NCBI GenBank assembly: GCA_009885955.1
Contig: VFJS01000005.1
Coordinates: forward strand, 61,798 to 125,797
Length of the DNA stretch: 64,000 nt
Reading direction: 5' to 3'
Source: Spirochaetia bacterium
GTDB taxonomy: Bacteria > Spirochaetota > UBA4802 > UBA5550
This document shows positions 1-9,424 of this stretch, piece after piece (position 1 is the first letter of the stretch; every line of letters begins with the position of its first letter). The position numbers and the translations under genes are program-made. The notes beneath the pieces were generated by a model that saw only the letters and a program-made list of their open reading frames with translations, was not told where the DNA came from and did no database searches.

Positions 1-56
1 AGGAACAACCAGATTTAATTTTTTTAAAAATTTTATAATTAGTATTCAATGCTCCT

Positions 57-1856
57 ATGGATAAAAAAATAGATAAAATTAAAGAAAAAATTGGCGTTTC
101 CAAACTTGACTCAAAGGACAGGGAAAAGCTCTACACCAAATTTGTAGATGCCGGCGGCAAGGTCCTTGACGAACAGAATAAAAATAAAAATCTTACAATT
201 GACAGGGAAAGGCAAAGGAATCTCAGGGAAAAAATTGAAATAAAAAAAGAAAAAAACATCAAGGCTCCTATAAATAAAACCCCCCTCAAAAAAACCTATA
301 AAGACAAAATTGATCTTCAGCAAAATGAAAGCGCCTTTATTAGATTTTTCCACAGAATGAAAATAAAGCTTTATTTAAAATTCATGGGCGTCATTCAATT
401 TAATGGGCTGTATTTTGATATTAAATTCCTCCGTAAAATTAATACCACCTATAAACCTGCTTTGATGGAAATTCAGATGATATTTTTCGATATTTTTAAA
501 AGCGACCCATCAACCGGCAGAAAAGTAGTTGAAACCATGAATACATTGAGGCCATTATATTATGAGATCATAGAAATGACCGGAAAAATTTATGACCAGG
601 TTGATTTAAGAGAGATTTATGATCATTATTCCAGTTTTCCTGATGTCCCGCAAAGAATATCTGAATTAAAAAAACCATTAATGGATCTTTATAAAAAATT
701 ACATGTCCTTAAAATTTATGAAAATACAGTATTAAATTCTTTCGAAAAAGCCCTGTCATACAGAATTTCAATTGATAATACTAAAAAATCAACCTATTCA
801 ACAGAATGGAAAAAACTAAAAAATGATCTTCATGATCTATTCCAAAAACTTTACCCCAGACTGTTATGGCTATTCTGCTTTTATGAGGGCAGAATATTTG
901 AATCCGACGATCCTGTAATTGAATCAATTTTATCAATAAAACCGGAAGATAAGCCAGGCTCAAAAGTTTTTTTAAAAAAGAAATCGGATTCTGAAAAATC
1001 TGAAAGTGAACAGGATGCTATTGATAATGAAAAAAGTCAGGAAGAAAACGATGATGATTCAAATAGCAATATAGATGATGCTGTAAAAAGAGGGCTCGAT
1101 ATATTATTTAAATTAGATTATAGAAAATTGAAACAGGAATATGATGCCTCAGAAGAATACCGCAATATAAGTATTAAGGATAAAATACTATTGGCCAATC
1201 TCATTTTTATTGAATTTGACAAGGAGTATTCCAGTATCCTTACAACCAATAAAATTAAGTATAAAAAAGATTACGATTTAAAAGGATTAAAAGATTACAA
1301 GGGTTTAATGCAGGATTTCTATGACCAAATCAGAAAATGTCAAGGGGCATTTAAAAATTACATGGAAATCACAATGGATTACATTAAGGCAAGTGAAGAT
1401 AAGCCCGTTTCAAATGCCCAGTACCTTCAATATTCAAAAAGAATCACTGAAATACAATCCAAAAGAACTCACACAGCTCAGAATACAAGAAGTTTTATAA
1501 GATCATTTATGGAGAAACTCAGCATAGATTTAAAGGAATTATATGATGATATAAAAAATCAGAGACGATTTGTTGATAATCCCGATGATATCCTTGAATT
1601 TTCGGCCGAGATTGAAGGTAATAACAAATTGAATGGTAAAACAATTTCAGAGGCTATTTTTATGGTCTACTGCTATTGCGGGGCTTATGCATACAGGCTT
1701 GGATTTAACGGGGATCTCTCAGGAAATCTTGAATTCAAGGATGAAGATATTATTGATAAACCGCCAGTCATAAATATTAAGAATGAACCTGAAAAACAAC
1801 CTGAAAAAAATAGTGAAGGGAAATCTATTCTTGATGAACTCGAAGACATTCTTTAG
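57..1856 (+). CDS. Large hypothetical protein, possibly spirochete DUF5312-like
   Basis: I do not recognise a function. The 599-residue product has no signal peptide. Its first ~95 residues are very basic and rich in Lys/Glu, probably disordered or coiled. A helical, aromatic-rich block follows (about residues 95-300), then an acidic low-complexity linker (about 310-345) and a second helical block (350-560); the C-terminus is charged. Two helical domains joined by an acidic linker recall a family of unknown function described in spirochetes (DUF5312), but this is recalled resemblance, not a search result. The ATG at 57 has no clear ribosome-binding site, and the window edge hides any operon upstream. 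The last 32 bases overlap the convergent methyltransferase gene. Confidence 0.7.
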   Translation: MDKKIDKIKEKIGVSKLDSKDREKLYTKFVDAGGKVLDEQNKNKNLTIDRERQRNLREKIEIKKEKNIKAPINKTPLKKTYKDKIDLQQNESAFIRFFHRMKIKLYLKFMGVIQFNGLYFDIKFLRKINTTYKPALMEIQMIFFDIFKSDPSTGRKVVETMNTLRPLYYEIIEMTGKIYDQVDLREIYDHYSSFPDVPQRISELKKPLMDLYKKLHVLKIYENTVLNSFEKALSYRISIDNTKKSTYSTEWKKLKNDLHDLFQKLYPRLLWLFCFYEGRIFESDDPVIESILSIKPEDKPGSKVFLKKKSDSEKSESEQDAIDNEKSQEENDDDSNSNIDDAVKRGLDILFKLDYRKLKQEYDASEEYRNISIKDKILLANLIFIEFDKEYSSILTTNKIKYKKDYDLKGLKDYKGLMQDFYDQIRKCQGAFKNYMEITMDYIKASEDKPVSNAQYLQYSKRITEIQSKRTHTAQNTRSFIRSFMEKLSIDLKELYDDIKNQRRFVDNPDDILEFSAEIEGNNKLNGKTISEAIFMVYCYCGAYAYRLGFNGDLSGNLEFKDEDIIDKPPVINIKNEPEKQPEKNSEGKSILDELEDIL

Positions 1857-2664
1857 ATAATATATCCAACTCCCATCTCTCAAGAATTAATTTCCTGCTA
1901 TCCATTAAATGGAAGTCATGATATGGGACTGAATGGCGATGTTCATTCAAATATTTTATCTCATCACTGTTCAAAGGTTTCATTATTCTTTTTTTTGAAG
2001 CGATCGTAGATCCTTTTTTGTTCCCATATGCCGGGCCTTTCCCTAAAAAAAATCCAGCCTTGATAAGTCCTGTCCGGACCTGGGGAGCAGATGAATAGGT
2101 TGTTAAGATTCCAAGGTCGTCAAGCAGCCTGTATTCCTCCTGAAAAAATTCAACACTCCATAATTCAGGATTTTTTCTATGAGAAAAGGGGTCATGAAAA
2201 ACCGCATCAAATTTAATGTTATCAATCGTTTTTATTAAAACTCTTGCATCTCCAAACAGTATCCTCAGATTAAAAGAAGGCTCATTTAATATAATATTTT
2301 TTGAATAGGCAGTCTTAATCTTTGCATAGAAAAAATCCCTTTTATCATTGAATAAAATTGAATCCATAAGGGGATAGTGCGCCTCTGATTTTTCAAGGGA
2401 AATAATATTCATGTGAAGATCCGGCCTTGTATCAGCACCATCAGCAATAAGGGCAAGTATATTATACCCGAGCCCAAAACCAATATCAAGAATATGAATT
2501 TCCTTTTTTTCGGTATCCAAAATTCCGGAAGCCAAAACATGTTTAATAAGCGATTCATTATATGCTCCTGACAATGTATGCATTGCTTCATCATACTCAC
2601 TATTAAAAGCAGTATATGAGTCATCTTCTGTTCTAATTAAATTGAATCCTGAAATATTTTCCAA
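1825..2664 (-). CDS. MnmC-like (DUF752) SAM-dependent methyltransferase
   Basis: Probable S-adenosylmethionine-dependent methyltransferase related to the methyltransferase half of MnmC, which finishes the mnm5s2U wobble modification of tRNA. A glycine-rich SAM loop (DIGFGLGYN, about residues 60-68) and the catalytic-region motif HDPFSHRKNPELW (about 156-168) are characteristic of the DUF752 group. The FAD-dependent oxidase half of bifunctional MnmC is absent, so this is a stand-alone methyltransferase, as is common outside gamma-proteobacteria. mnmG, an earlier step of the same wobble-uridine pathway, is also in this window but far away. The gene is convergent with, and overlaps by 32 bases, the preceding gene. 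Family assignment is good; the exact substrate is inferred. Confidence 0.8.
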   Translation of the reverse strand: MENISGFNLIRTEDDSYTAFNSEYDEAMHTLSGAYNESLIKHVLASGILDTEKKEIHILDIGFGLGYNILALIADGADTRPDLHMNIISLEKSEAHYPLMDSILFNDKRDFFYAKIKTAYSKNIILNEPSFNLRILFGDARVLIKTIDNIKFDAVFHDPFSHRKNPELWSVEFFQEEYRLLDDLGILTTYSSAPQVRTGLIKAGFFLGKGPAYGNKKGSTIASKKRIMKPLNSDEIKYLNEHRHSVPYHDFHLMDSRKLILERWELDILSKECLRVHQE

Positions 2665-2700
2665 AATTATTTTCTCTTAAATTTAACTATTAACCTGATA

Positions 2701-3123
2701 TTAATTAATTTTCAGCTTAATCTCATCCATAAGTGATGTAACTGGATAATCAATAAACATTTCACAATAATCATCATTGTATTCCTTATATATTATGGAT
2801 CCCTTATCAACACAATTGAGAATGGAATCATCATATTTTGAGAATTTAGATGGATCACTAATGTGTGACCTAATCCAGCTTAACAGCAGATGGATTGCGC
2901 GATCCCTATTTTTCGCTGAAAGTTCATTCCACAATTTATCAATATTTATCCCTTGGAAACTGTCAGTTTCAGGTAAATCTTCCCTGACATAGACCCTGAG
3001 AATACCTTTCTCAAACCCTTCCTTCCTTTCGCCAATTTTAAAAGCGCCTGAAGAACATGATAAAAATAGTATCATATAGCATAAAAGAAAAACTATTTTC
3101 AATAAATTTCTGCCAGTCCCCAT
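2701..3123 (-). CDS. Small lipoprotein of unknown function
   Basis: A 140-residue protein with a clear lipoprotein signal: basic start (MGTGRNLLK), a hydrophobic stretch and the lipobox LFLSC, with Cys23 as the likely acylated residue. The mature ~118 residues show no domain I recognise; they contain acidic patches and end in DEIKLKIN. The upstream intergenic DNA carries a TATAAGCATGC motif also seen upstream of two other exported-protein genes in this window. The gene lies 36 bases downstream of the start of the MnmC-like methyltransferase gene on the same side, so the two could be co-transcribed. Function unknown. Confidence 0.7.
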   Translation of the reverse strand: MGTGRNLLKIVFLLCYMILFLSCSSGAFKIGERKEGFEKGILRVYVREDLPETDSFQGINIDKLWNELSAKNRDRAIHLLLSWIRSHISDPSKFSKYDDSILNCVDKGSIIYKEYNDDYCEMFIDYPVTSLMDEIKLKIN

Positions 3124-3178
3124 TTATACCCAGATATATTTTTAAAGTTTTCAGTCATGCATTGCTTCAATTGATGTT

Positions 3179-3190
3179 GCATGCTTATAT
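3179..3190 (-). promoter_or_regulatory. ATATAAGCATGC motif upstream of lipoprotein gene
   Basis: On the minus strand this reads ATATAAGCATGC, about 56 bases upstream of the small lipoprotein start. The identical 12-mer, in the same orientation relative to the downstream gene, is found at 22988-22999 and 52355-52366. The GCATGC core is a palindrome. A TATAAT-like box overlaps its upstream edge, so it could be a promoter or an operator next to one. No function is established. The rest of the 3124-3413 gap is AT-rich and shows no gene. Confidence 0.3.
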
Positions 3191-3413
3191 TATATGAGAA
3201 AAAATCAAATCAATTATAGCAAAAAAAAATCATTTCTTAATTATAATAATCAGATTAGATTAAAAAAATTTATTTGAAATTAGTGAAAAAAATCAATTTA
3301 TTCAATTGAATGTAATAATAACTCACACTATTTATATTTATTAAACATGCTCAAACACAGTAAAAATTTTTTACTTGCATAAATTGAATTGTTCAAATAA
3401 TTTTCTATTTCTC

Positions 3414-3689
3414 ATGGCAGTCAAATTACTATTAAAAGGTGTCGTCCAGGGTGTTTTTTGCAGAAATTACTGCAGTAAATATGGTAAAAAACTTGGAGTC
3501 AGAGGATCAGCAACAAATCTTCCCGATGGAAGCGTAAGGGTCTTACTGGATACAGAAGATAAATCAATTGTTGACAATTATATCTATCACCTTATGAATA
3601 ATCCCATGAGATTAATGTTCTACGGTAGAATCGATAATGTGGAAACGATTGAATATTATGGTAAAATTCACGGTGATTACTTCTTTTAA
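3414..3689 (+). CDS. acyP: Acylphosphatase
   Basis: Hydrolyses the carboxyl-phosphate bond of acyl phosphates such as acetyl phosphate or 1,3-bisphosphoglycerate; a small cytosolic ferredoxin-fold enzyme. The phosphate-binding loop is recognisable as GVVQGVFCR with the catalytic Arg, and the catalytic Asn follows in SATNLPDGSVRV. The canonical F/Y before the Arg is replaced (VFCR instead of VGFR). I chose the ATG at 3414, giving 91 residues, the normal length; an in-frame TTG at 3375 would add 13 residues that no family member needs. No ribosome-binding site is obvious at either start. The DUF218 gene starts 12 bases after its stop, so the two are probably co-transcribed. Confidence 0.85.
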   Translation: MAVKLLLKGVVQGVFCRNYCSKYGKKLGVRGSATNLPDGSVRVLLDTEDKSIVDNYIYHLMNNPMRLMFYGRIDNVETIEYYGKIHGDYFF

Positions 3690-3701
3690 AAAAGAGTTAT
3701 T

Positions 3702-4460
3702 ATGCTGCTTTTATCAAAAATAATAAGTTCGTTTATTTTACCCCCAGGAGTTTTTATTACTGTATTTATTATTTTCTTTATTTTAACTTATAAAAAAAAT
3801 TCCAGAAAATTAAAAATTTTCCTTTTTTTGAATATCCTTGTATTGTATATATTATCAATTGATTTTATCGGTAAAAATTTAATCCTCCATCTGGAAAATA
3901 AATATCCTGTTTTAAAAAATGGAAAAGATGTCAATGCTGATTATATTGTAATCCTGGGAGGAGGAATAATTGCCTCATCTCCTGATGAAAATGGGAAAGG
4001 GAGCCTGTCTTCTTCCGCCATTAAAAGAATTTTATATGGGGCATTTCTCTCTAAGAGTATGAACCTGCCGATAATTGTTTCAGGAGGAAGAGTTTTACGC
4101 GGTTTTGATACCGAATCGGAATCAGAAGTTGCAAAGAGAACACTAATCCGGTTAGGCATAGATAAGGATAAAATCCTTGAGGAAAATAGGAGCAGCAATA
4201 CCTGGGAGAATGCGTATTTTATTAAAAAAAAATACGGGACGAAAAAAATTATTCTTATTACATCAGCATTCCATATGCATAGAAGCTTGCATTGCTTTAA
4301 ATCTAACAATATTGATACTATTCCTGCCCCCACCGACTATAAAGTTGACAGAGATAATGTTTCAATATTCTCATTCCTTCCTGACATACATTCAATGAAC
4401 TTTATTCATATTGGCCTGAAAGAATTTTTTGGATATCTCTATTATGTGATAAGATATTAA
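3702..4460 (+). CDS. YdcF/ElyC-type DUF218 membrane protein
   Basis: DUF218-fold protein of the YdcF/ElyC group. Two N-terminal membrane helices (about residues 5-25 and 37-57) are followed by a periplasmic/extracytoplasmic DUF218 domain with the typical segments ADYIVILGGG (about 80-89), IIVSGGRVL, SSNTWENA and ITSAFHMHRS. The membrane-anchored arrangement matches E. coli ElyC, which affects peptidoglycan precursor metabolism and lipid carrier use; the specific role here is inferred. It follows the acylphosphatase by 12 bases. A second DUF218 protein (SanA type) is encoded at 58673-59320. Confidence 0.8.
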   Translation: MLLLSKIISSFILPPGVFITVFIIFFILTYKKNSRKLKIFLFLNILVLYILSIDFIGKNLILHLENKYPVLKNGKDVNADYIVILGGGIIASSPDENGKGSLSSSAIKRILYGAFLSKSMNLPIIVSGGRVLRGFDTESESEVAKRTLIRLGIDKDKILEENRSSNTWENAYFIKKKYGTKKIILITSAFHMHRSLHCFKSNNIDTIPAPTDYKVDRDNVSIFSFLPDIHSMNFIHIGLKEFFGYLYYVIRY

Positions 4461-4545
4461 TTATTAAAATAAAAAAAGATTAAAATTATTGTTGAATGTT
4501 TAATACCAAAAATTATAAGTATTAAAAAAATATCAGGAGAAGTTA

Positions 4546-5514
4546 ATGTTTGTTTTAGGTTTGATGGGAAGTCCAAGAAAAAAAGGTAATACCAATTATC
4601 TGCTTACAACTTTTTTAGATGAATGTAGAAATTTTGGAGCGGAAACTGAGATTATTGATGTCCCTAAAAGGAATATCAAGCCATGCATGGAATATCTGAC
4701 CTGTGAAAAAAATGGTACCTGCCCGATCAAAGATGAAATGGAACATGAAATTATCCCACTTTTAAGAAAAGCTGATTTAATAATACTTGCTACTCCTATG
4801 TTTTTTTACAGCTGTTCTGCACAGCTTAAAACATTAATTGACAGGACGCAGCTCCTCTGGGCGAGAAAATACAGGTTAAAAATAACTGACCCGGGCAGAG
4901 CATGGCGAAAGGGTTTTCTCCTGGCTTTAGGCGCAACAAAAGGGAAAAACCTGTTTGAAGGAATGATTTTTACAGCAAAATATTTTTACGATGCTGTAGG
5001 AGCTAAATATGAGGGAGGACTGACATACAGACAGATTGAGTTCCCTGGTGATATGGAAAAACATCCCACTGTGCAGCAGGAATTAAAAGATGCAGTAAAA
5101 ACTCTTTTATCACCCCTATTACTGCGGAAAAGGATTTTATTTCTTTCAAATGATGATTCCTGCCTTAGCCAGGCAGCTTCATCCTTTCTAAAACTTTATG
5201 CAGGAGATAGATATGAAGTTTTTAATGCAGGAATTAAACCTTCAGCCGGCATTAATACTATGATGATTCAAATCATGCAGGAGAGAGGGATTGATATGGA
5301 ATACAGGAAACCCGAATCTCTGGAACAAACGAATAATAGTAAATCTTTCGATTCCGTTATTATAACAGAATCCTTAAGTCTCGAAATACAATGTAACTCT
5401 GAAAATATAATTCAATGGGATTTTCATATAAATGCTGAAACCAGCAGTGATGAACTTCGGGAAATCTGTGATCAGATTGATGAAAAAATAAAGCTTTTTA
5501 TTAGTAAACAATAA
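4546..5514 (+). CDS. Flavodoxin-fold NAD(P)H-dependent oxidoreductase fused to a degenerate ArsC/LMW-phosphatase-like domain
   Basis: Residues 1-190 form a flavodoxin-like FMN reductase domain, with the phosphate-binding start GSPRKKGNT and the family segment [20 protein letters not shown] cysteine group (Cys47, Cys53, Cys59) resembles the Fe-S-binding cysteines of iron-sulfur flavoproteins, though the spacing differs. Residues ~195-320 look like a low-molecular-weight phosphatase/arsenate reductase domain: [16 protein letters not shown] aligns with the canonical CX5R loop, but the nucleophilic Cys is Ser201 and the Arg is Leu207, so that chemistry is probably lost. A rubredoxin gene starts 17 bases downstream, and an electron-transfer partnership is likely. 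SD-like AGGAG lies before the ATG at 4546. Confidence 0.75.
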   Translation: MFVLGLMGSPRKKGNTNYLLTTFLDECRNFGAETEIIDVPKRNIKPCMEYLTCEKNGTCPIKDEMEHEIIPLLRKADLIILATPMFFYSCSAQLKTLIDRTQLLWARKYRLKITDPGRAWRKGFLLALGATKGKNLFEGMIFTAKYFYDAVGAKYEGGLTYRQIEFPGDMEKHPTVQQELKDAVKTLLSPLLLRKRILFLSNDDSCLSQAASSFLKLYAGDRYEVFNAGIKPSAGINTMMIQIMQERGIDMEYRKPESLEQTNNSKSFDSVIITESLSLEIQCNSENIIQWDFHINAETSSDELREICDQIDEKIKLFISKQ

Positions 5515-5531
5515 TTTTATGGAGGATGTCA

Positions 5532-5690
5532 ATGGACAAATATGTTTGCAGTTTATGCGGTTATGTTTACGATCCTGAAAAAGGTGACCCCGATAGCGGG
5601 ATTGCGCCAGGAACTCCCTTTGAAAAAATACCTGATGACTGGACATGTCCTGTTTGTGGAGCATCAAAGGGAGATTTTGAAAAGGAATAA
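5532..5690 (+). CDS. Rubredoxin
   Basis: A 52-residue rubredoxin, a one-iron electron carrier. The two metal-binding knuckles are visible as [14 protein letters not shown] and [12 protein letters not shown], giving the four Cys ligands, with the usual acidic [12 protein letters not shown] middle. A strong ribosome-binding site (GGAGG at 5521-5525) precedes the ATG. It immediately follows the flavodoxin-fold fusion gene, so that protein or another oxygen/redox enzyme is the probable partner. It is short enough to be lost in simple ORF calling. A hairpin begins 40 bases after the stop and probably ends the transcript. Confidence 0.95.
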   Translation: MDKYVCSLCGYVYDPEKGDPDSGIAPGTPFEKIPDDWTCPVCGASKGDFEKE

Positions 5691-5729
5691 GTTTTAACAT
5701 ATTACTGGTATTTGAAGATTCATAACTTT

Positions 5730-5775
5730 GATAATAATATCCCCTGGAAAATATTTCGCAGGGGATATTATTATC
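5730..5775 (+). terminator. Strong hairpin after rubredoxin
   Basis: A perfect 16-bp inverted repeat with a 14-base loop: the left arm at 5730-5745 (ending ATCCCCT) pairs with the right arm at 5760-5775 (beginning AGGGGAT). It follows the rubredoxin stop and precedes the gap before dinG. There is no uninterrupted T-run immediately after, so it may terminate weakly or mainly stabilise the 3' end. Confidence 0.65.
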
Positions 5776-5893
5776 ATGTTACTTTGATTAAATTTCTTTT
5801 TTCCAATTACCATACATATCATTGCTGAAAAAAATTTTATGAAAAAACATCAATATTTTCTTATAAATAAATCCAAAATTCGATAGTTGCTAT

Positions 5894-7846
5894 ATGAAAA
5901 GTATTTTTAAACCTGAAGGGTATTTAAGCAGCATAATACCTGGATATGAATTCAGGGAAGATCAATTGAAAATGGCTGAATTTATCATTGATATGCTGCT
6001 TGAACATGAAAGTGGATTAATAGAAGCCGGCACAGGTATCGGCAAGACTCTGGCATATATATTCCCGGCTCTTGTTTATGCAAAGGAAAACAACAAAAAA
6101 ATTTCCATAACGACAGAAACAAAAGCTCTACAGAAACAGATAATTGATAAAGACCTTCCATTTGTAAAAAAAATATTTAATGATTTCATGAATGGTGATT
6201 TTTCCTATTCCATTTGCCTCGGCAGTTCGAATTACCCCTGCAGAAGAAGGTATGAATCAATCTTGAAAAAAGGGAGACTGACAAAACAGGATGAAAATTC
6301 ACTTGTCCGCCTCAATGAATTATTTGAAACAAAAAAAATATTTTCCAGGTTTGATATATTTATTTCATCGGGAATCTGGGGCCGGATTAACAGGGAACCG
6401 GACGGCTGTAATTCCTACCGATGTGTTTTTGCGACAAGATGTCCCTATCAAAATGCGAAAAAGGAATGGGCAAAGTCTGATATTCTGATAATGAACCACT
6501 ACCTTTTTTTTGCCAATATCGCTTCAGGAAGGACATATCTTCCTGAAACTAACATCGTAATTTTTGATGAGGCCCATTCTGTCGAGGACATTGCCTCTGC
6601 ACAACTCGGTTTTACAGCCGGTTTTAATCAGTTCAATGAAATAGTTGAACGATACTATAAAAAGAAAAAAAGAAATAACCTTCTCCATTTTATTGAAAAT
6701 AATGATAAAAGAACAGCAGCTACGGAATTAATAAAACGAATTTCACGGGAGGGAGGGATTTTTTACGAAAAAATAAGGGATCAATTCATTTCAAAAGGAA
6801 ACACCCTCAGGATAAAGGAGCAATTTAGTTTTGGCAATGATTTTATCCGCCTTCTCAGGGAATTCAATAATCTCATGAATGATGTTGGGGATAATTTCTC
6901 AAATGAAATCCTTAAACTGGAATTTGATATTGCACAGGGCCGTCTTTTCACATTTATAGAAAATCTTGCATCTTTTCTATATCAGAACAATGACAATTAT
7001 GTTTACTGGATACAAAAAGACGAAAAAGAACTCCTTGGCGACATAATGTTAAAAGGCCAGCCGATTAACATATCCGACATACTTAATGAGCAGGTTTATT
7101 CACATTTCGATTCATCATTATTCATTTCAGCAACATTATCCATATGCAGCGATTTTTCATATATTTCCAAGCGATTCGGACTATCCAATGGTAAATCCAT
7201 ATCGCTCTCGTCGACGTTTAATTTCAAATCACAGGTTGTATTATATATTGCATCGGATATCAATAATCCTTCCAGTCTTGAATACATCCAGCGCTCTGCG
7301 GAAACTTCAGCTGATATAATAAAATATTTAAATGGCAATTGTCTGATTCTTTTTACCTCCTATAAAATGCTAGGTGAAGTAAAAAAAGTATTATCAGGGA
7401 TGATAAGCCTGCCCATATATTCCCAGGATGAGTATACCTCCGGGGAAGCCCTGGAACTTTACCTTGGCGATAACAATTCAATTTTAATGGGTACGCACTC
7501 ATTCTGGCAGGGGATTGATCTTCCCGGAGATCTCCTGAGGGGTGTAATCATGATGAGACTTCCTTTTTCGGTCCCCGATTCTCCGATAATTGAGGCAAGG
7601 ATGGAAAACTTTGTGAAGGAGGGATTGAATCCCTTTATATCATTCCAGGTCCCTGATGCAGCTATTAAATTTAAGCAGGGTTTTGGCCGTCTTATCAGAA
7701 GCAGGAGCGATAAAGGTATTGTTGCCGTGATGGACCCGAGAATCCACACAAAATCATATGGGAAATATTTTATCAGATCTATTCCAGAATGCCCGACAGT
7801 GTATACGATTAATGATATGATTATTAATTATGAAAAAATATTATAA
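5894..7846 (+). CDS. dinG: DinG/YoaA-family ATP-dependent DNA helicase
   Basis: Superfamily 2 helicase of the XPD/DinG group, which unwinds DNA with 5'-3' polarity in repair and replication-conflict resolution. Walker A is GTGIGKT (46-52) and motif II is DEAH (225-228). Four cysteines (Cys116, Cys172, Cys177, Cys183) lie between them, the pattern of the [4Fe-4S] domain of DinG/XPD proteins. The C-terminal helicase motifs include GTHSFWQGIDLPG and the arginine-finger region QGFGRLIRSRSDKG. At 650 residues it is full length; no exonuclease domain is fused. It is preceded by a terminator-like hairpin and stands alone. Confidence 0.92.
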   Translation: MKSIFKPEGYLSSIIPGYEFREDQLKMAEFIIDMLLEHESGLIEAGTGIGKTLAYIFPALVYAKENNKKISITTETKALQKQIIDKDLPFVKKIFNDFMNGDFSYSICLGSSNYPCRRRYESILKKGRLTKQDENSLVRLNELFETKKIFSRFDIFISSGIWGRINREPDGCNSYRCVFATRCPYQNAKKEWAKSDILIMNHYLFFANIASGRTYLPETNIVIFDEAHSVEDIASAQLGFTAGFNQFNEIVERYYKKKKRNNLLHFIENNDKRTAATELIKRISREGGIFYEKIRDQFISKGNTLRIKEQFSFGNDFIRLLREFNNLMNDVGDNFSNEILKLEFDIAQGRLFTFIENLASFLYQNNDNYVYWIQKDEKELLGDIMLKGQPINISDILNEQVYSHFDSSLFISATLSICSDFSYISKRFGLSNGKSISLSSTFNFKSQVVLYIASDINNPSSLEYIQRSAETSADIIKYLNGNCLILFTSYKMLGEVKKVLSGMISLPIYSQDEYTSGEALELYLGDNNSILMGTHSFWQGIDLPGDLLRGVIMMRLPFSVPDSPIIEARMENFVKEGLNPFISFQVPDAAIKFKQGFGRLIRSRSDKGIVAVMDPRIHTKSYGKYFIRSIPECPTVYTINDMIINYEKIL

Positions 7847-7933
7847 TATGATACTATTCAAAAAAAAATTTGTTTAGATTAATAATTTTAGTCAAATTAA
7901 TGATGCCGCAATTTCAATTATGGAGTTGATAAT

Positions 7934-9319
7934 ATGAAAAAAAAATTTTCAGCTGTAACAAAATTAATAGAAAATCAGAAAACCTATTATAAAAAAGGTT
8001 CTACTCGTGATCTTGATTTCCGGATTACTCATCTAAAAAAGCTGAAAAGTACAATTATAAAATATGAAAATGAGATTTTACAGGCTTTGAAAAATGATTT
8101 TCATAAACCTGAATTTGAATCCTATGCATCGGAAATTGGTATCGTCCTGAGTGAAATCAGCTATCATATAAAAAATTTAAAAAAATGGTCAAAACCGGAA
8201 AGGGTAAAAACGCCATTCATACTATTCCCTGCAACATCTCATAACTATCATGAACCTTACGGTATAGTTCTGATAATTGCGCCATGGAATTACCCGTTTC
8301 AGCTTGTTATGAATCCTCTCATAGGAGCAGTCTCAGCCGGAAATTGCGCCGCAGTAAAAACATCTGAACTGGCTCATGAATCATCCTTGATTGTGAAAAA
8401 AATTATTGAGGAGACTTTTCTACCCGAATATGTTTCAGTTTTTACCGGCGGCATACCGGTAAGTACCGCTCTTCTCAATGAAAGATTCGATTATATATTT
8501 TATACAGGCAGCACGAATGTGGGAAAAATAGTTATGGAAGCTGCTGCAAAAAATCTGACCCCTTTAACACTGGAACTTGGAGGTAAAAGTCCGTGCATAG
8601 TTGAAAAAAGCGCTAATCTTGAAGCTGCTGCGAAAAAAATTATCTGGGGGAAGATATTAAATGGCGGCCAGAGCTGCGTTTCTCCTGACTATATTCTGGT
8701 ACAAAAAGAGATTAAAGAGAATCTCATTGAACTTTTAATTGAACAAATCAAAAAACAGCTTGGTGATGATATAGAAAATAATGAAGACTTCTGCAGAATT
8801 ATTAATGACAGTCATTTTACACGGTTAACCAGGCTGATAGACAGGAATAAAATTATCTTCGGAGGTAAAACAATAAAAAATTCCAGATATATTGAACCGA
8901 CAATTCTTAATAATGTAACTGTTGATGACCCTGTCATGAAAGAGGAAATCTTCGGCCCAATTATTCCTCTGATTGATTTCAATACAATTGATGATGCGAT
9001 GGAAACAGTAAAATCATTGGAGAAACCGCTTGCCTTATATTTATATACTAATAATATTCAAATTGAAAAGCAGGTCATAAACGGATTAGCATTTGGAGGC
9101 GGATGTATCAATGATAACATAATTCATTTTGCCAGCAATTTCCTCAACTTTGGAGGTGTTGGAAACAGCGGTATGGGAAAATATCATGGAAAAGCAAGCT
9201 ACGTAACGTTCACCCATATTAAAGGTATTCTAAAAGCATCCTCATTAATCGACATTAATCTCCGTTATCCGCCTTATAACAGAAAAAAAATTGATATCAT
9301 AAAAAAATTATTAAAATAA
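7934..9319 (+). CDS. Aldehyde dehydrogenase (class 3-like)
   Basis: NAD(P)-dependent aldehyde dehydrogenase of the class 3/fatty-aldehyde group. The catalytic Glu lies in LELGGKSP, the nucleophilic Cys in NGGQSCVSPDY, and the nucleotide-fold segments FTGSTNVGK and PWNYPFQL are intact; the late motif EEIFGPIIPL and the C-terminal GNSGMGKYHGKASY are also typical. Length (461) matches class 3 enzymes, which are shorter than class 1/2. Such enzymes oxidise medium- or long-chain or aromatic aldehydes; the physiological substrate cannot be told from sequence. The final ~25 residues are basic with some hydrophobics, not a clear membrane anchor. Confidence 0.92.
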   Translation: MKKKFSAVTKLIENQKTYYKKGSTRDLDFRITHLKKLKSTIIKYENEILQALKNDFHKPEFESYASEIGIVLSEISYHIKNLKKWSKPERVKTPFILFPATSHNYHEPYGIVLIIAPWNYPFQLVMNPLIGAVSAGNCAAVKTSELAHESSLIVKKIIEETFLPEYVSVFTGGIPVSTALLNERFDYIFYTGSTNVGKIVMEAAAKNLTPLTLELGGKSPCIVEKSANLEAAAKKIIWGKILNGGQSCVSPDYILVQKEIKENLIELLIEQIKKQLGDDIENNEDFCRIINDSHFTRLTRLIDRNKIIFGGKTIKNSRYIEPTILNNVTVDDPVMKEEIFGPIIPLIDFNTIDDAMETVKSLEKPLALYLYTNNIQIEKQVINGLAFGGGCINDNIIHFASNFLNFGGVGNSGMGKYHGKASYVTFTHIKGILKASSLIDINLRYPPYNRKKIDIIKKLLK

Positions 9320-9424
9320 ACTCAGTAACAATTTAAGATATCGAGAATTTTCTTTTATTATATTTTTTGTGGACAACTAATAGAGATAACGGTAAATTTC
9401 ATTTATATATTCTGGAAAATATTT

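Noticed and set aside
3941..4333. 130-aa minus-strand frame
   Set aside because: Antisense shadow of the DUF218 gene; no ribosome-binding site and no recognisable protein.
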